DNA from: Catenuloplanes indicus | GTDB taxonomy: Bacteria > Actinomycetota > Actinomycetes > Mycobacteriales > Micromonosporaceae | Assembly: GCF_030813715.1 (NCBI RefSeq) | Contig: NZ_JAUSUZ010000002.1 | Coordinates: forward strand, 1-62,067 | DNA length: 62,067 nucleotides | Direction: 5' to 3' | Shown: positions 36,016 to 42,989 of the stretch, piece after piece | How the letters are laid out: each line of letters starts with the position of its first letter | Position numbering within the stretch: position 1 is the stretch's first letter | Position numbers and translations under genes: made by a program | The notes under the pieces: model-generated | Databases searched by the model: none | The model's input: the letters and a program-made list of their open reading frames with translations, nothing else | What the model was told of the DNA's origin: nothing

Positions 36016-36327
36016 TTACTCGCCGGTGGCGAACTGCTTGTTGCCGGCCTGGCCGCCGGAGCTGCGGTATGCCTCGGCGACGGCCGCGTTTGTGCTGGCG
36101 ATGGCGTCGGCGGCACCGGTCCACGCTGCGGCGGCGTTCTGGGATGCCTCCTGAGCGAGGGCGACCTTGGCGATGACGTCCTCGCCGACCTCGAATGAGC
36201 GCAGGGAGCCGATGTACTGCTCGCCGCCGCCGTGGGTGGCGTGTGCTTGGGCGACCTGCGTGGCGTAGTTGACGGCCGAGACGAGGCCGGTGATTTCCGA
36301 GGTGGGCTGGCTGGCGGTGTCGGTCAT
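36016..36327 (-). CDS. internally initiated small helical protein (in-frame start)
   Basis: ATG 36327 is preceded by CCGGAGGAACC, a near-ideal ribosome binding site with a 4-base spacer, yet lies in the same frame as the 432-residue protein with no stop between. The 103-residue product (SEITGLVSAVNYATQVAQ, GGGEQYIGSLRSFEVG, GQAGNKQFATGE) reads as a complete small protein of the kind found alone in actinomycete transfer operons. Either the fusion, the short form, or both are made. Confidence 0.5.
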   Translation of the reverse strand: MTDTASQPTSEITGLVSAVNYATQVAQAHATHGGGEQYIGSLRSFEVGEDVIAKVALAQEASQNAAAAWTGAADAIASTNAAVAEAYRSSGGQAGNKQFATGE

Positions 36328-37314
36328 GGTTCCTCCGGTGGTTGCGGTGTTGACGCCCGGCTGGGCGTCGCTCTTGTCGCGGTTGATCGGAATGACGTTG
36401 CTGGCCGGGGTCGGTGGGCTTTGCCGCTCGGGGTGGCGGGGACCCGCATCGGTTGCGATTGCTACGCCGCCGGTGGTGCCGTTCTCGCAGGCCAGGTTGC
36501 GGGCTTCGGCGTCGCGGACGTGCTTGGGGCGGTCGTCGACGTGGGCGGACATCCAGCCGCACCGGTTGCACAGCCGGTCCGCGTCGGGGCTGCCGCCGTC
36601 GACGTTCGGCCACGGCCGGGAGCCGATGATCTGCCCGGTGCTGCAGCGGGGGCACAGTTCCCGCTGGCCGCGGGTGGTGCTGTTCGCCGCGCCGGGCGCG
36701 GCGGGCTCCGGCCGGCGTGTCTCAGCGCAGGTGCGGCAGACGCGCAGGTATCGGCTGTTTTCGTAGGCGAGGATCAGGCTGCCGGCCTCGGGGTCGGTGT
36801 TCGTGCCGCACCGTTCGCATGGCGGTAGTTCGAGGACCTGCTCTGCGGGGTTACGTGGAGCGCCGGGGCCGGCCGGCTGGGGGGCGCTGAGGTCTGGCTG
36901 CGACGTGCCGGTCGGTGTTTTCGCTCGGCTGCCGTCCACTGGAGTGCCTGGTCCTGTGGCCGGGTCTGGAACAACGCCGGGTGTTGTGCTGTCGGGTGCA
37001 GGCGGGGTCGGTTCGACGGTGCCGTCCATGCGGATCGGCGGGAGCCCGTCGTTCGCGCGCCGCTTGTTGAGCTTGCGGCGCGCGGCGTCCTGGATGGCGC
37101 CGCCGGTGGTTTGGGCGGTGGCACGCAGGGAGTCGTCGAGGAGGTCGTTGAAGAAGCCGCTCCAGCCGTAGGTGGGCTTCGCGATCCCAGCTTTGATCTC
37201 GGCCATGCGGACTTCATGCCGGGGCGGTGTTTTCCCGCGGACGGCGTACGCGCCCTCCTGGATCAGGAACTTCGCCGCGAACCAGGAGGCGATGAGGATG
37301 ACGGCGAGGGTCAT
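36016..37314 (-). CDS. membrane-anchored double zinc-ribbon protein of the transfer operon
   Basis: A 432-residue protein. An N-terminal membrane helix (TLAVILIASWFAAKFLI) is followed by a basic region, a disordered Pro/Thr linker, and two zinc-ribbon-like units: CERCGTN with CRTCAE, and CPRCSTG with CNRCGW. The last 104 residues, from MTDTASQPTSEITG, look like a separate helical domain and have their own strong ribosome binding site (see 36016-36327). ATG 37314 overlaps the upstream gene's stop. Function unknown; likely part of the transfer complex. Confidence 0.6.
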   Translation of the reverse strand: MTLAVILIASWFAAKFLIQEGAYAVRGKTPPRHEVRMAEIKAGIAKPTYGWSGFFNDLLDDSLRATAQTTGGAIQDAARRKLNKRRANDGLPPIRMDGTVEPTPPAPDSTTPGVVPDPATGPGTPVDGSRAKTPTGTSQPDLSAPQPAGPGAPRNPAEQVLELPPCERCGTNTDPEAGSLILAYENSRYLRVCRTCAETRRPEPAAPGAANSTTRGQRELCPRCSTGQIIGSRPWPNVDGGSPDADRLCNRCGWMSAHVDDRPKHVRDAEARNLACENGTTGGVAIATDAGPRHPERQSPPTPASNVIPINRDKSDAQPGVNTATTGGTMTDTASQPTSEITGLVSAVNYATQVAQAHATHGGGEQYIGSLRSFEVGEDVIAKVALAQEASQNAAAAWTGAADAIASTNAAVAEAYRSSGGQAGNKQFATGE

Positions 37315-37829
37315 CGGCGGGCCCCTACCATGCCGGTCGCGACGCCGGTGGTGCGCTGGCGGGCGAGGACCGCGAGGGACAGCAGGATCGCGAGGGTGAA
37401 GCAGGCGAGGGCGATGGCGGTCGCGCCGAGTTCGGGGCCGATCCAGTCGGCGATGTTCCCGCCGATGTTCTCTTTGAGCCAGGCGTAGAAGTCGTTGACG
37501 TGGTTGTAGAGCTTCCCGCCGACGATGTTCGCGGCGCCCTTGGTGATGGAGGGGACGGCGATGGCAAGCAGGACCATGGGATGGTTCGGGACGCCGTCCT
37601 TGATCAGGTCGAGGATGATGATGCCGATGCCGGCGACGGCGGTGAGTACGTAAACGTAGGTGTCCCAGGGGGTGATGCCGAGGATCCAGCGGAGGGTGTC
37701 GCCGATCCAGGTGTCGGCCGCGAGGGCGCCGCCGGTCGCGCCGACGAAGACGCTGATCCAGCCGAGCAGGGCAACGCCGTGCTGGCGGACTTCGGTGATG
37801 CGTGCCTTGCCGGTGTCGATGAACTTCAT
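37311..37829 (-). CDS. polytopic membrane protein of the transfer operon
   Basis: A 172-residue protein with four hydrophobic helices: about 19-37, 57-76, 83-100 and 137-156 (ATAIALACFTLAILLSLAVL), and a loop with KLYNHVNDFYAWLKENIGG. ATG 37829 follows AAGGAGGCCCGC. Likely part of the envelope channel used with the FtsK-type motor; this is context inference, as the family is not recognised. Confidence 0.6.
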   Translation of the reverse strand: MKFIDTGKARITEVRQHGVALLGWISVFVGATGGALAADTWIGDTLRWILGITPWDTYVYVLTAVAGIGIIILDLIKDGVPNHPMVLLAIAVPSITKGAANIVGGKLYNHVNDFYAWLKENIGGNIADWIGPELGATAIALACFTLAILLSLAVLARQRTTGVATGMVGARR

Positions 37830-37847
37830 GCGGGCCTCCTTGGTGGC

Positions 37848-38444
37848 CTAGAGCAGAACCCAGGCGAGGCCGTGGGCGATGGGGACGACGATGTGGTGCA
37901 TGAACCAGCTGCCGGGGGTGGTGTGGGCTCCGAGGATGAGGAGTCCGGATGCGGTGGCGGCGCGGGCGGGGCGCTGGAAGAGCCAGGCGGTGGAGTAGGA
38001 CCAGGCGGTGTAGGGGCGGGCGATGAGCCGCCCGTACCAGATGCCGGTCACGCGGGCGGGGCCGTGCTGACGGGTCCAGGGGGCGTTCTTCGCGTATGCG
38101 GCGAGTTCGGGCAGGCTGGGCTGGGGTTGGGTGAGGAACGCGGGCGGGGTCCAGTAGTTCTTGGACCGCTCGTACAGCGCCCAAAATCGGTCACCGAGAG
38201 TGATTGCAGGAATTGCAGGATCTTGGGGTTCGGGGGCGGTTTCGCGCTCAAGACCCACACCCTCGGGATCCTGCATTGCAGATTGCAGGTCACTCTGCGT
38301 AGAAGTTGGATCGATCGTCTCGGACTGTCCGTGGCGGTCTTGAACCGGCGCCGCCGGCTGCGGTGCGGCGGGCTTCGCCGCGGTCGGCGCGGCCGGGCTG
38401 AACCGGGGCCGCGGGGACGGCCTGCGCGGGGTTTCGGTGGTCAC
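37848..38444 (-). CDS. transfer-operon membrane-associated protein
   Basis: A 198-residue protein. The first 80 residues are Pro/Ala/Thr-rich and disordered; then ITLGDRFWALYERSKNYWTP, a conserved-looking WTRQHGPARVTGIWYGRL and two hydrophobic C-terminal segments (TASGLLILGA, MHHIVVPIAHGLAWVLL). ATG 38444 has GAGGAGG upstream. No family assigned; position suggests a pore or spread component. Confidence 0.55.
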   Translation of the reverse strand: MTTETPRRPSPRPRFSPAAPTAAKPAAPQPAAPVQDRHGQSETIDPTSTQSDLQSAMQDPEGVGLERETAPEPQDPAIPAITLGDRFWALYERSKNYWTPPAFLTQPQPSLPELAAYAKNAPWTRQHGPARVTGIWYGRLIARPYTAWSYSTAWLFQRPARAATASGLLILGAHTTPGSWFMHHIVVPIAHGLAWVLL

Positions 38445-38487
38445 GATGCCTCCTCAACGGCCTCGGGAAAGTGACTGAACGTGCAGG

Positions 38488-38937
38488 TCAGCGGGTGTTC
38501 GCGGCGATCGCCGTGCCGGCCGAGCCAACCGCGGCGAACAGGGTGAGGGCGATGAGCGCCCAGCGCAGGTCGGAGCCGCTGCCGGTCGCGCCGACGACTC
38601 CGCCGCCGGCGATGGTCATGACCGCGAACAGGCCGAACGCGGTGGTCCGCAGGCCCTTGGCCGGCGGCTTGGGCAGTGGCGGCGGCCCACCGGGCGGGTT
38701 CGTGCCGAACGCGACCAGGTCGCGGGTGACGGTGACGGGCGGGGTGACGGTCCACTGGCCGTGGCGGCGGGGCGCCACCTCCCGGCGTGTGGTGGCGCCA
38801 TTGGTGACGGCGGGGCGGGTGACGGGCGTGACGGTCATGGGCGCTCCAGGGGTGACGGTGCGGGGTGACGGTGACGCCTTCCCGCAGGTGACGGTGGTGA
38901 CGGCAGGGGCGGTGGTGGTGCGGGTGGCGTCACTCAT
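38488..38937 (-). CDS. Thr/Val-repeat membrane protein
   Basis: A 149-residue protein. The N-terminal 70 residues are rich in TVT/VT steps encoded by the GGTGACGG repeat field; then a Pro-rich linker (NPPGGPPPLPKPP) and two hydrophobic helices (GLFAVMTIAGGGVVGA, WALIALTLFAAVGSAGTAI). ATG 38937 lies inside the end of the upstream gene, 8-bp overlap. Probable spread (Spd)-like small membrane protein by context. Confidence 0.5.
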   Translation of the reverse strand: MSDATRTTTAPAVTTVTCGKASPSPRTVTPGAPMTVTPVTRPAVTNGATTRREVAPRRHGQWTVTPPVTVTRDLVAFGTNPPGGPPPLPKPPAKGLRTTAFGLFAVMTIAGGGVVGATGSGSDLRWALIALTLFAAVGSAGTAIAANTR

Positions 38938-39570
38938 CGCCGTCACCCGCCCGTTCCGCCGCGATCCGCTCCAGGGCTGAGGTGAGGACGTGCTCGGCCT
39001 CGCCGATCGCGAGGTCGTCGTTCCACTTCTTCGCGAGAGTGCGGCCCTTCGACTCGGCGCCGGAGACGGCCTTGGCCATGCGGGTGCCCTTCGGCTCAAT
39101 GCCGAGGGCGACGCAGGTCAGCCAGTACTCACGCATCCCGTCGACCTTGGTTCCGTCTTCGGCGAGGACGGCCTGGGCGCGCTGCTCCGCGTACTGCTCG
39201 ACCTGCTCGTCGGTCATGCCGGCGCGGGCCTGCTCAACGAGGTCGCGGGACAAGGCGCGGGCCTGGTCGGCGGTGACGGTGACGGACGACTGCGCGGTGA
39301 CGGTTTTGGCGGCGGCGGCGGGACGGGGGCGGGGTGACGGGGTGCGGCGCGGGGTGGGGGACGGTGCCGGTGACGGCGTCGCCTCCGCCGGGGTGGCGGT
39401 AGCGGTGACGGCCGGGGTGACGGCGTCACCGGGAGCGTCCGTGACGGTGGCAGGTGACGCGTCACTCTCGATCGCGGGGGTGACGGTGACGGCGTCACCC
39501 CCGATCGCATCCGTCACCACAGGGGCGGTGACGACAGGCGGCGGGGTGACGGTCGCCGTGACGGTGACGG
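38725..39570. repeat. field of about 20 GGTGACGG octamers
   Basis: Exact copies begin at 38725, 38731, 38743, 38803, 38818, 38851, 38864, 38887, 38896 and 39272, 39278, 39296, 39333, 39369, 39404, 39416, 39479, 39485, 39545, 39563, all in one orientation, plus several one-mismatch copies. They form two clusters with an empty gap at 38904-39271. They encode Thr-Val steps in two membrane proteins but may also be a DNA recognition array. Confidence 0.85.
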
Positions 39571-40366
39571 GGGACGGCGGGGTGCGCATCACCCCGAGCT
39601 GAAGGTCGGCGAGCCGCGGTGCGCCCTTCCACGGGTCCGCCGCGGAAACGTACGACTCGATCAGGCCGATGAGGAACACGGTCAGCGCGGCGAAGATCGC
39701 GCCGATCGAGTGCGTGAACATCTCCCCGACGGCGGACAGCGCGAACGTGCCGGCGCCGAACGCGGACAGCAGCACGGACGCGCCGAGCGCGGCACCTTCG
39801 GCGGCGCTCGCCTTCCAGTCGGTGTGTCCGCCGGAGGAGTGCAGGACGGCCTTGACGATGATCAGGCCCGCGACGAGCGTTGCCAGGCCGGGCTCGACGA
39901 ACCAGGCGGCCCACCACATCGCGCTGCCGCTCTCCGCGTGAAGCAGGTGGGCGACGCCGGCGTGGACGTTGACGGTGGACCAGCCGGCGAACACGGCGAA
40001 GACGGGGATGAGGATCAGCAGCGACCAGGCCCGGACGCGGTTGATGCGCAGGGCGCGCATCTCGGCGCTGCCGTGGATGGCGGAGCGGATGCGGGCGTAT
40101 TCGCCGTCGCGTTCGGCGTGCCGGTAGAGGTCGGCGAGGCCGGCGCGGGCGGCAGCTTCGCGGGCCCGCTGGATCCGGGCGTGGCGGGCGGCGGCGCGCT
40201 GCTCGTCGAGGGACGCGGAGGCGATCTCGTGGCGGGTGGCGTCGACGGCACGGGCGTGCTCGTCCTGGCGCTGGATGGCGGTGAGCTCGCGCTGGAGGGC
40301 GAGGGCGTTGCGGATCGCGGCGGGGTCGCCGCTGGGGCGCTGCCTGCGGGGGAGGCGGAAGCTCAC
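38930..40366 (-). CDS. large SpdB-like transfer membrane protein
   Basis: A 478-residue protein. N-terminal helical part (ALQRELTAIQRQDEHARAVD, ARIQRAREAAARAG), then four to five hydrophobic helices between about 110 and 255 with WSLLILIPVFAVFAGW and ATLVAGLIIVKAVLHSSGG, a Thr/Val/Pro-rich low-complexity region, and a C-terminal helical domain (DQARALSRDLVEQARAG). The topology recalls SpdB2-type spread proteins of Streptomyces plasmids. It is first in the leftward operon. GTG 40366 chosen because AGGA lies seven bases before it; GTG 40372 has no spacer. Confidence 0.6.
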   Translation of the reverse strand: MSFRLPRRQRPSGDPAAIRNALALQRELTAIQRQDEHARAVDATRHEIASASLDEQRAAARHARIQRAREAAARAGLADLYRHAERDGEYARIRSAIHGSAEMRALRINRVRAWSLLILIPVFAVFAGWSTVNVHAGVAHLLHAESGSAMWWAAWFVEPGLATLVAGLIIVKAVLHSSGGHTDWKASAAEGAALGASVLLSAFGAGTFALSAVGEMFTHSIGAIFAALTVFLIGLIESYVSAADPWKGAPRLADLQLGVMRTPPSPVTVTATVTPPPVVTAPVVTDAIGGDAVTVTPAIESDASPATVTDAPGDAVTPAVTATATPAEATPSPAPSPTPRRTPSPRPRPAAAAKTVTAQSSVTVTADQARALSRDLVEQARAGMTDEQVEQYAEQRAQAVLAEDGTKVDGMREYWLTCVALGIEPKGTRMAKAVSGAESKGRTLAKKWNDDLAIGEAEHVLTSALERIAAERAGDGDE

Positions 40367-40388
40367 GGGCACTCCTCGTCGGATCGGT

Positions 40389-40407
40389 GGGGTGGGGTGG
40401 GGTGGGG
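40389..40407 (+). other. G-quadruplex motif next to the transfer promoter
   Basis: Four GGGG tracts separated by single T bases, GGGGTGGGGTGGGGTGGGG, the loop length that favours a very stable parallel quadruplex. It lies 22 bp upstream of the first transfer gene's start, on the strand opposite its mRNA, so the mRNA leader is the C-rich complement. Confidence 0.75.
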
Positions 40408-40421
40408 ATGCTCAGACAGTA

Positions 40422-40466
40422 CATCATGACTTGAGCCGTGTCATCATAATGATTCTACGCTAGAGT
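40422..40466. promoter_or_regulatory. divergent promoter/operator between transfer operon and GntR gene
   Basis: The 145-bp divergent gap is markedly AT-richer here. CATCAT occurs at 40422 and 40442, 20 bp apart, and ATCATAATGAT (40443-40453) is a perfect palindrome. A leftward -10-like TAGAAT is the complement of 40452-40457 and overlaps the palindrome edge. This is a likely operator for the adjacent HutC-type regulator, repressing the transfer operon as KorSA does. Confidence 0.5.
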
Positions 40467-40511
40467 GACGCCACGAAGTCATCTACGTAGCGAGGGAGGT
40501 GGGACGGTACG

Positions 40512-41249
40512 GTGATCGCCATGCCCAGACGGCGAGGCCAGGAAGCCGCGTACCAGCAAGTCGCGCAAGGACTGCGCGCCCAGATCGACGCGGGACAACT
40601 CCTGCCCGGAATGCCGCTCCCCACCGAACCGCAGCTTGAGCAGCAGTTCGGCGTCTCACGGATTACCGTGCGCCGCGCGGTGCAGATCCTCCGCGACGAA
40701 GGCCGGGTCGAAACCCGCCACGGATCAGGGTCGTATGTGACCCCGCCGCGGTCTCGGCGCAGGCTGTCCATGCAGCGCTACGCCGACCCCCGGCCGCCTG
40801 AGGCCGGCGCGACGATCGACCGCGAGTTCGACGAGGTCGACGCTGAGGGTGATGTCGCTGCAGCCCTGCAGGTCCAGGACGGGACGCTGCTGCTGCGCCG
40901 CCGCATGGTGCAGCGCCTCAACCACTCCCCGCAGAAGATCTCCACGTCGTACCTGCTCGCCGACATGGTCGCCGGCACCCCGCTCGCTGACCCGGCCTAC
41001 GAGCCGTGGGAGGCGTGGACGATTGCGCAGCTCGCCGACCTCGGGGTGAAGGTGACCGCAGTCGAGGAGTCGGTGCTGGGCCGGCGGCCGACCGCTGAGG
41101 AGATGCAGACCCTGACGTTGCAGGGCTCCGACCCGGTACAGTCGATCACCCGGCGGATGCTGGCCGGTGACCGGCCGGTCGAGGCCGCTGTCGACATTGT
41201 GGTCCCCGCGGACCGGTTCTTCCTCGATTACCGCATCGATCTGCCGTAG
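40512..41249 (+). CDS. HutC/GntR-family regulator (KorSA-like)
   Basis: A 245-residue protein. Residues about 8-78 are a GntR winged helix (YQQVAQGLRAQIDAGQL, LPTEPQLEQQFGVSRITVRRA, GRVETRHGSGSYV). The rest is a UTRA ligand domain ending RRMLAGDRPVEAAVDIVVPA. Divergent to the transfer operon and next to palindromes, as with KorSA of pSAM2-type elements, so it likely represses transfer and itself. GTG 40512 has GGAGGTGG ten bases upstream; ATG 40521 is the alternative. Confidence 0.85.
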   Translation: MIAMPRRRGQEAAYQQVAQGLRAQIDAGQLLPGMPLPTEPQLEQQFGVSRITVRRAVQILRDEGRVETRHGSGSYVTPPRSRRRLSMQRYADPRPPEAGATIDREFDEVDAEGDVAAALQVQDGTLLLRRRMVQRLNHSPQKISTSYLLADMVAGTPLADPAYEPWEAWTIAQLADLGVKVTAVEESVLGRRPTAEEMQTLTLQGSDPVQSITRRMLAGDRPVEAAVDIVVPADRFFLDYRIDLP

Positions 41250-41260
41250 CTTGCCGCCTC

Positions 41261-41303
41261 AACGGCGAACGCCCGGACCATCGCGGTCCGGGCGTTCGCC
41301 GTT
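41261..41303. terminator. bidirectional terminator between convergent genes
   Basis: A 19-bp perfect stem AACGGCGAACGCCCGGACC with its complement around loop ATCGC, followed by a T-rich GGTGTGTTCTAG. It lies between the stops of the GntR gene (41249) and the minus-strand toxin-like gene (41312), so it can end both transcripts. Confidence 0.85.
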
Positions 41304-41311
41304 GGTGTGTT

Positions 41312-41644
41312 CTAGCCGCGCCGGTACTCGAGCAGATATTTGCACGTGGTGGTGTCGTTGTACAGGTCGACGTCGTAGCCGACCTTCAACGGAATCCATG
41401 TCGGCAGACCTGGAATGAAGCCGTTGAAGCAGTTCTCGAATCGACCTGTGTCGTTCGGGTCTTCCGGGTCTCGCATGTACGTTTGGCCCGGCATCGGCGG
41501 CAGGATCCCCGCCGGCCGTGGGTTGCTTGCGAGCCCGTCTAGCCACTTGCGGACGAACTGCTTCGTGGCGTCGTCGGCTTCGGTGCGCTGTGACCAATGG
41601 TCGAAGGCGCTGTCGAAACCGACGAGCCTCCAGCTACTCGGCAT
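41312..41644 (-). CDS. putative toxin of a Panacea-type TA pair
   Basis: A 110-residue protein whose start overlaps the antitoxin-like gene by 11 bp. It has a helical N-terminus (FDSAFDHWSQRTEADDATKQ, FVRKWLDGLASNP), a Pro/Gly turn region and strands (WIPLKVGYDVDLYND, KYLLEYRRG). The helix-then-strand order is reminiscent of RelE/ParE-like toxins, though I see no firm match. The call rests mainly on pairing with a DUF4065 protein, a fold that neutralises diverse toxins encoded next door. Confidence 0.5.
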   Translation of the reverse strand: MPSSWRLVGFDSAFDHWSQRTEADDATKQFVRKWLDGLASNPRPAGILPPMPGQTYMRDPEDPNDTGRFENCFNGFIPGLPTWIPLKVGYDVDLYNDTTTCKYLLEYRRG

Positions 41645-42212
41645 TGCCGGCGGCTGCCTGGTGCTCCTTCAGGTGCTGGCGTAGGCCTCGGCGGAACTCG
41701 GGATCGGTGTGGCGGGGGTCGTCGAGTTCGACGGGGGCGCCGTCGGTGCTGAAGAAGCGGGACATCGCTTCGTGGGTGATCTCCGAACCGTGGGGGGTGT
41801 CGGCCCACGGCGCTTCGGCGCGCGTGAGTCTGGATAGGTCCCGGACGTCTAGGTTTCCGTAGCGGCTGACGACGTACACGACGGTGTTGGTGTATATCCG
41901 GTCGATGCGCTGTGTGGTTGGCGGCGTCTGGTCGTATCCGTCGATGCGGGGGCCGTCGGTGTCCGCGGTGATCCGATTGGTGAACATGGGCTGGCCGGCG
42001 AGGGCCAGGGAGTGCCCTTGGCAGTAGTAGAGGAGTTTGTGCATCTTGTTCGGCGGTGGGTCGGGTAGCAGGCGGTGGATGGCCGCTGCTACGTCGTTGG
42101 CGGTCGGGGTCATCGGCCGAACGTAGTCAGGGGGTGTCGATGATCGGGAGGGGCTGTCCGGGCCGGAATTCTCATGCACCCGTTCGGGTTGACGGCTGAC
42201 GGCGATGACCAT
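41634..42212 (-). CDS. Panacea-domain (DUF4065, SocA/PanA-like) antitoxin
   Basis: A 192-residue protein. From about residue 40 it shows the Panacea pattern: VAAAIHRLL, MHKLLYYCQGHSLALAG, PMFTNRITADTDGPRI, then helices with DLSRLTRAEAPW and FFSTDGAPVELDD. Family knowledge: these domains act as antitoxins for varied toxins or as adaptor antitoxins. I chose ATG 42212 because GGAGG precedes it; ATG 42113 would give 159 residues starting at the domain. It is followed by an overlapping toxin-like gene. Confidence 0.7.
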   Translation of the reverse strand: MVIAVSRQPERVHENSGPDSPSRSSTPPDYVRPMTPTANDVAAAIHRLLPDPPPNKMHKLLYYCQGHSLALAGQPMFTNRITADTDGPRIDGYDQTPPTTQRIDRIYTNTVVYVVSRYGNLDVRDLSRLTRAEAPWADTPHGSEITHEAMSRFFSTDGAPVELDDPRHTDPEFRRGLRQHLKEHQAAAGNAE

Positions 42213-42254
42213 GGCGTTGCCTCCGTGGGGATCGACCAGCATCAACCACCCACG

Positions 42255-42270
42255 GTAATGATCCGATTAC
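42255..42270. promoter_or_regulatory. inverted repeat upstream of the Panacea pair
   Basis: GTAAT-6-ATTAC, a perfect inverted repeat at 42255-42259 and 42266-42270, about 43 bp upstream of the chosen antitoxin start in the otherwise non-coding gap to the MazF-like gene. A candidate autoregulatory operator. Confidence 0.45.
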
Positions 42271-42315
42271 ACGATCAGCAGTGCCCGATTTTGCAGCTAC
42301 CGCCGACCGGCCACG

Positions 42316-42615
42316 TCACAGATCCATTGCGGTCCGCAGCGCCATGTCGACGTGCTCCATCACCTCGGCCGACAGTCGGCCCACGAACTCACCCAGCCGG
42401 TCGCCGGCAAGCCAGTTCACCCGCCACGTCAGTACCGCGCCCGCCAGCGGCTCGTCCGGGCCGAGCGCGACCGCGAGCATGCCCTGCATCCCGGACGGGA
42501 CCTCGTCGTGGATCTCGGCGACGATGACCGCGCCGACCTCGTTGAGGCGGGCGGTGGACACGACGACGAAGTGGCGGCCGAGGCGGTGGCGGTAGACGTC
42601 ACCGCGGCGGATCAC
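42316..42615 (-). CDS. MazF/PemK-like toxin
   Basis: A 99-residue protein beginning IRRGDVYRHRLGRHFVVVS, then TARLNEVGAVIVAEI, a loop PSGMQGMLAVAL and the end LGEFVGRLSAEVMEHVD with a final ALRTAMDL. Start (RRGDVY), middle strands and helical end follow the CcdB/MazF fold of mRNA interferases. GTG 42615 overlaps the antitoxin stop as GTGA. Catalytic residues of MazF are not clear, so activity may be altered. Confidence 0.65.
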   Translation of the reverse strand: MIRRGDVYRHRLGRHFVVVSTARLNEVGAVIVAEIHDEVPSGMQGMLAVALGPDEPLAGAVLTWRVNWLAGDRLGEFVGRLSAEVMEHVDMALRTAMDL

Positions 42616-42803
42616 GCGGCCCAGCGCTCCCGCTCCCACGCCTCGTCGGCGTGGGTGGTCTCGAACTCGGCGACCGCGGCGGCTTCCTGCTTGAGGAGCG
42701 CGTCCTTGGCGATGGCCTCGAACCAGGCGGACGGGTTGGTGCCGGCCGCGGCGTGGATGCGCGCGGCGAGCTCGTCGGGCACGTCGAAGCTCACGCGGGT
42801 CAT
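42612..42803 (-). CDS. ribbon-helix-helix antitoxin (MazE-like)
   Basis: A 63-residue protein: TRVSFDVPDELAARIHAAAG is a ribbon-helix-helix start, followed by helix FEAIAKDALLKQEAAAVAEF and an acidic/aromatic tail (DEAWERERW) that could cap the toxin. Immediately upstream of and overlapping the MazF-like gene, the standard TA order. TGAGGAC upstream of ATG 42803 is a fair ribosome binding site. Confidence 0.7.
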   Translation of the reverse strand: MTRVSFDVPDELAARIHAAAGTNPSAWFEAIAKDALLKQEAAAVAEFETTHADEAWERERWAA

Positions 42804-42989
42804 GTCCTCAGGGTAGCGCCGCCGGTGCGACGTGAGGATGGTCGAACGGGCCAGGTTTCGCTGGCCGGGGTGGTCGAGCAGGCGGGTCATGTGCTGCTCC
42901 TTGGGGCGCTGGGCGAGACAGACGCAACCTAATCGACTACGTGGCTGGTGTCTGCCCCGCCGTCACCCGTCCGAACGACTTGCTGCCGG

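Noticed and set aside
34088-36154. 688-codon plus-strand frame opposite the translocase
   Set aside because: The minus strand has intact Walker motifs; the plus frame has no domain and starts inside the opposing gene.
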